Source: Actinomycetota bacterium (GTDB lineage: Bacteria > Actinomycetota > Thermoleophilia > Gaiellales > Gaiellaceae). From it: a stretch of DNA of 64,000 bases. How positions within the stretch are numbered: the stretch's first letter is position 1; each line of letters begins with the position of its first letter. The notes beneath the pieces are model-generated. The model did not search any database, was not told where the DNA came from, and worked only from the letters and a program-made list of their open reading frames with translations. Position numbers and translations under genes: made by a program. The stretch lies in the NCBI GenBank assembly GCA_004366385.1, contig SIRU01000033.1:124001-188000 (forward strand). Reading direction: 5' to 3'. Below are positions 61,868-64,000 of the stretch, in pieces.

Positions 61868-62844
61868 GACTCCTCGGACCCTACAGCAGCCTTCTTCGTC
61901 CGCGCGCCGGAGCGGACCAGCTCGGGCGCTCCGCGCTCGGGGAAGGGGATCTCGACGACGTCGAAGTCACGCGGCACGACCGTGTCGGGGAAGACCTCTC
62001 GCGCCTCCTCGACGACCTGGTGGCCGAAGTACCGCGTCGACGAGTGCGTGAGCGCGAGCAGCGTGACGCCGGCCGCGCGGGCCGCGAGCGCGGCCTCGCC
62101 GGCGGTCGAGTGGAGCGTCTCGCGGGCGCGCTCGCGCTCGTCGGCCAGGAACGTCGCCTCGTGAACGAGCAGGTCGGCCCCCTGCGCCGCGTCGACTACC
62201 GACGCCGCAGGCGCCGTGTCGCCGGCGAGCACCACCTTGCGTCCGGGCCGCGCGGGGCCGAGGAGGTCGCCCGGCGAGATGCCCCGACCGTCCCCGATCG
62301 TCACGGCCTCACCGCGCTGGAGCGCCCCGCGCGCGGGGCCGTCCGGCACTCCCAGGCGGTCGGCCGCCTCGACGTCGAAGCGACCCGGGCGGCTCTCCTC
62401 GACGAGCGCGTAGCCGAGGGCGGGGACGCCGTGGTGCACGGCGAACGCCTCCAGGCGGTAGCCGTCGCGTTGCAGCGACTCCCCGGGCTCCAGCTCGACC
62501 GCGTCGACCGGGTACGTCAGCCGCCCGAAGATCCGGCGGAGGGTCGCCAGCAGCTCGCGCAGCCCCTCCGGCCCGTACAGCGTGAGCGGCAGCTCGCGAC
62601 CGCGGAGCCCGAAGGTCTTCAGCATGCCCGGCAGGCCGAGGTAGTGATCCGCGTGGAAGTGCGTGACGAAGATCTCCTCGAGCTCCACGAGCCCGATGTC
62701 GCTGCGCAGGAGCTGCCGCTGTGTCCCCTCGGCACAGTCGAACAGGAGCTTGTCGCCGCCCCGCCGCACGAGCGTCGCAGGGAGCGCGCGCTGCGCGGTC
62801 GGCATGGACCCGGACGTCCCGAGGAAGACGACGTCGAGGTCCAC
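61864..62844 (-). CDS. rnz: Ribonuclease Z
   Basis: Metallo-beta-lactamase endonuclease that matures tRNA 3' ends. The 326-residue protein has FLGTSGSMPTAQR at the N-terminus, the zinc motif VTHFHADHYLGLPG, VLAGDTAPAASV and LTHSSTRYF. It has the length of the bacterial short form. TACAAT lies 8 bases before the GTG and no ribosome binding site is seen. Confidence 0.95.
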   Translation of the reverse strand: MDLDVVFLGTSGSMPTAQRALPATLVRRGGDKLLFDCAEGTQRQLLRSDIGLVELEEIFVTHFHADHYLGLPGMLKTFGLRGRELPLTLYGPEGLRELLATLRRIFGRLTYPVDAVELEPGESLQRDGYRLEAFAVHHGVPALGYALVEESRPGRFDVEAADRLGVPDGPARGALQRGEAVTIGDGRGISPGDLLGPARPGRKVVLAGDTAPAASVVDAAQGADLLVHEATFLADERERARETLHSTAGEAALAARAAGVTLLALTHSSTRYFGHQVVEEAREVFPDTVVPRDFDVVEIPFPERGAPELVRSGARTKKAAVGSEES

Positions 62845-62852
62845 GGCGGCCG

Positions 62853-62858
62853 ATTGTA
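62853..62858 (-). promoter_or_regulatory. -10 box, leaderless promoter of rnz
   Basis: TACAAT on the minus strand, 8 bases before the GTG at 62844. Confidence 0.5.
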
Positions 62859-62965
62859 GTGCTGCACCGGCTCGGGCACCCCGGCGCCGCCGCGCTCACG
62901 TCGTGCTTCGTGAGAAAGCTCTAATCTCCATCGGCTCTCCCGCCGATACATGCCGTGTGCGTGAC

Positions 62966-64000
62966 ATGACACCTCGTGCATATCGGCCCGCCGGATTGAA
63001 GCGGTCCGTCGCCCAGCTCTGGACGTTCGTGGTCGCGTCGGCCGCGATCCTCGCAGCCGGCGCCCTCGTGCTGTCGTCGCTCCTCACCCAGAGCTTCCGC
63101 GACCAGGTCCTCGACGACAGCGCGCAGGAGGTGGGCCTGTTCGCGAACTCCGTGCTCGCGCCGACGCTGGTTCGCGGGAACCGTCTCGTGGTGCGCGGGA
63201 GCGATCTCACCCGGCTCGGGCGCACGATTCGCACTCCGGAGGACTTCGCGGGCGTCGCCGTGTGGACGCGAGAGGGGTCGCTCGTCTTCTCGACGCTCCC
63301 GGGACGCCGTCAGCTGACGGCGCGCCGGGACGTGGAGGCAGTCTTTCGGAGCGGTACGCCGTTCGCGGAGACGACGGAGGTGCCGAGGCGGGACGGGACC
63401 GCCACGAGCCGCTTCCTCTCCGTCTGGGCCCCCCTCACGGCGGCGAGCGGCCGGCCCGTCGCCGCCCTCCAGGTCCTGCTGCACCCGGACGAGCTCGATG
63501 CCAGCATCGCGCGCGCCACCCGCACGGTATGGATCGCCGTCGCTGTCGTCTTCGCCGTGCTCTGGCTGTTCCTCGCAGGGCTCGGACACGGCGCCGCCGT
63601 CCGCCTCACGCGCCAGAACGAGGCCCTGGAGAATCGGTCACGCGAGCTGCTCGACGCGTCTCGCGAGGTGGAGCGCAACCTTCTCGGCACGATCGAGACG
63701 CTGAACGCGGCGGTCGAGGCGCGCGACCCGTACACGGCCGGCCACTCGCTCCGCGTTCGCAGCGTCGCGCTCGCGGTCGGCCGCGAGCTCGGGCTGACGG
63801 CGCCGCAGCTCGGCTCCTTGGCGACGTCGGCGCTGTTCCACGACGTCGGCAAGATCGGGATCCCGGACTCGGTGCTCACCAAGCCGGGTGCGCTGGAGCC
63901 GGCCGAGGCGGCCGTCATGCGCGAGCACGTCGACCGCGGCGCCGAGATCGTCTCGAAGGTGTCGTCGTTCGAAGGCTCGGTGAGCGCCATCAGGCACCAC
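62966..64000 (+). CDS. Membrane-anchored HD-GYP domain protein, N-terminal part
   Basis: The first 345 residues are here; the gene runs off the right edge. A membrane helix (about 17-38), an extracytoplasmic sensor region of about 145 residues and a second helix (about 187-206) lead through a short coiled linker into an HD-GYP-type domain: EARDPYTAGHSLRVRSVALAVGREL and LFHDVGKIGIPDSVLTKPG, with metal ligands His292 and Asp293. Such proteins hydrolyse c-di-GMP. The GYP motif itself lies beyond the window. The ATG at 62966 starts the frame just before the first helix. Confidence 0.88.
   Translation, partial: MTPRAYRPAGLKRSVAQLWTFVVASAAILAAGALVLSSLLTQSFRDQVLDDSAQEVGLFANSVLAPTLVRGNRLVVRGSDLTRLGRTIRTPEDFAGVAVWTREGSLVFSTLPGRRQLTARRDVEAVFRSGTPFAETTEVPRRDGTATSRFLSVWAPLTAASGRPVAALQVLLHPDELDASIARATRTVWIAVAVVFAVLWLFLAGLGHGAAVRLTRQNEALENRSRELLDASREVERNLLGTIETLNAAVEARDPYTAGHSLRVRSVALAVGRELGLTAPQLGSLATSALFHDVGKIGIPDSVLTKPGALEPAEAAVMREHVDRGAEIVSKVSSFEGSVSAIRHH

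Overview
The window is very GC-rich and almost fully coding, with GTG starts about as common as ATG and many 1-4 base gene overlaps. EndoMS/NucS mismatch endonuclease, an actinobacterial integration host factor, the mihF-gmk-rpoZ-coaBC order, RNase J and a PyrR-type translational leader all point to the chromosome of an actinobacterium. A deep branch such as Thermoleophilia/Gaiellales is my guess from overall feel, not something the sequence proves. I see no phage, plasmid, transposase, CRISPR, rRNA or tRNA genes, and no gene-free gap longer than about 250 bases.

Layout. 1-4393 (minus): recX (partial), recA, thpR, cinA, a RodZ-like HTH membrane protein and a small membrane protein. 4368-10658 (minus): a complete BMP-type nucleoside ABC importer (two permeases, a double ATPase, two paralogous binding proteins). 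10762-17304: ftsK, a HAD protein, pyrophosphatase, an adenosylhomocysteinase-like enzyme, a nucleoside hydrolase and ribokinase, with mmcQ on the plus strand. Importer, hydrolase and ribokinase could together take up nucleosides, split them and phosphorylate the ribose. 17447-26418: RNase J, dapA, dapB, a macro-domain protein, an M16 peptidase, PNPase and rpsO, with mscL on plus. 26514-32745: a gamma-glutamyltransferase-like enzyme, a DrrAB-like ABC exporter, NucS and a short ABC-F protein. 32742-39877 (minus): the rimP-nusA-infB-ylxP-rbfA-nrnA-truB-ribF translation/transcription operon, preceded by dtd. 40526-45460 (plus): two type IV pilus/type II secretion assembly ATPase paralogs, the first apparently catalytically dead. 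45486-61526 (minus): a run of pyrR-pyrB-pyrC-carA-carB-pyrK-pyrD, then mihF-gmk-rpoZ-coaBC, then MoxR-DUF58-transglutaminase-TPR. 61640-64000: a DUF2007-like protein, RNase Z, and the start of a membrane HD-GYP protein running off the right edge.

Regulation visible in the sequence. A PyrR-binding hairpin covers the pyrR ribosome binding site. A textbook intrinsic terminator lies between a -10 box and rimP, suggesting attenuation of the nusA operon. An 18-bp inverted repeat lies between rpsO and pnp, where E. coli has its RNase III site. About fifteen transcription-unit starts share a TANNNT box 6-10 bases upstream of the start codon without a Shine-Dalgarno sequence, the signature of leaderless mRNAs.

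Most unusual: (1) the pilB-like pseudo-ATPase at 40526, with lost Walker A lysine and His-box histidine, a long acidic repeat linker, and coding homology that extends upstream to an ATA where its active neighbour has ATG; (2) a short repeat whose GTAG...CTAC ends supply the stop codons of flanking genes; (3) families of short intergenic palindromes centred on TC-(A/T)-GA.
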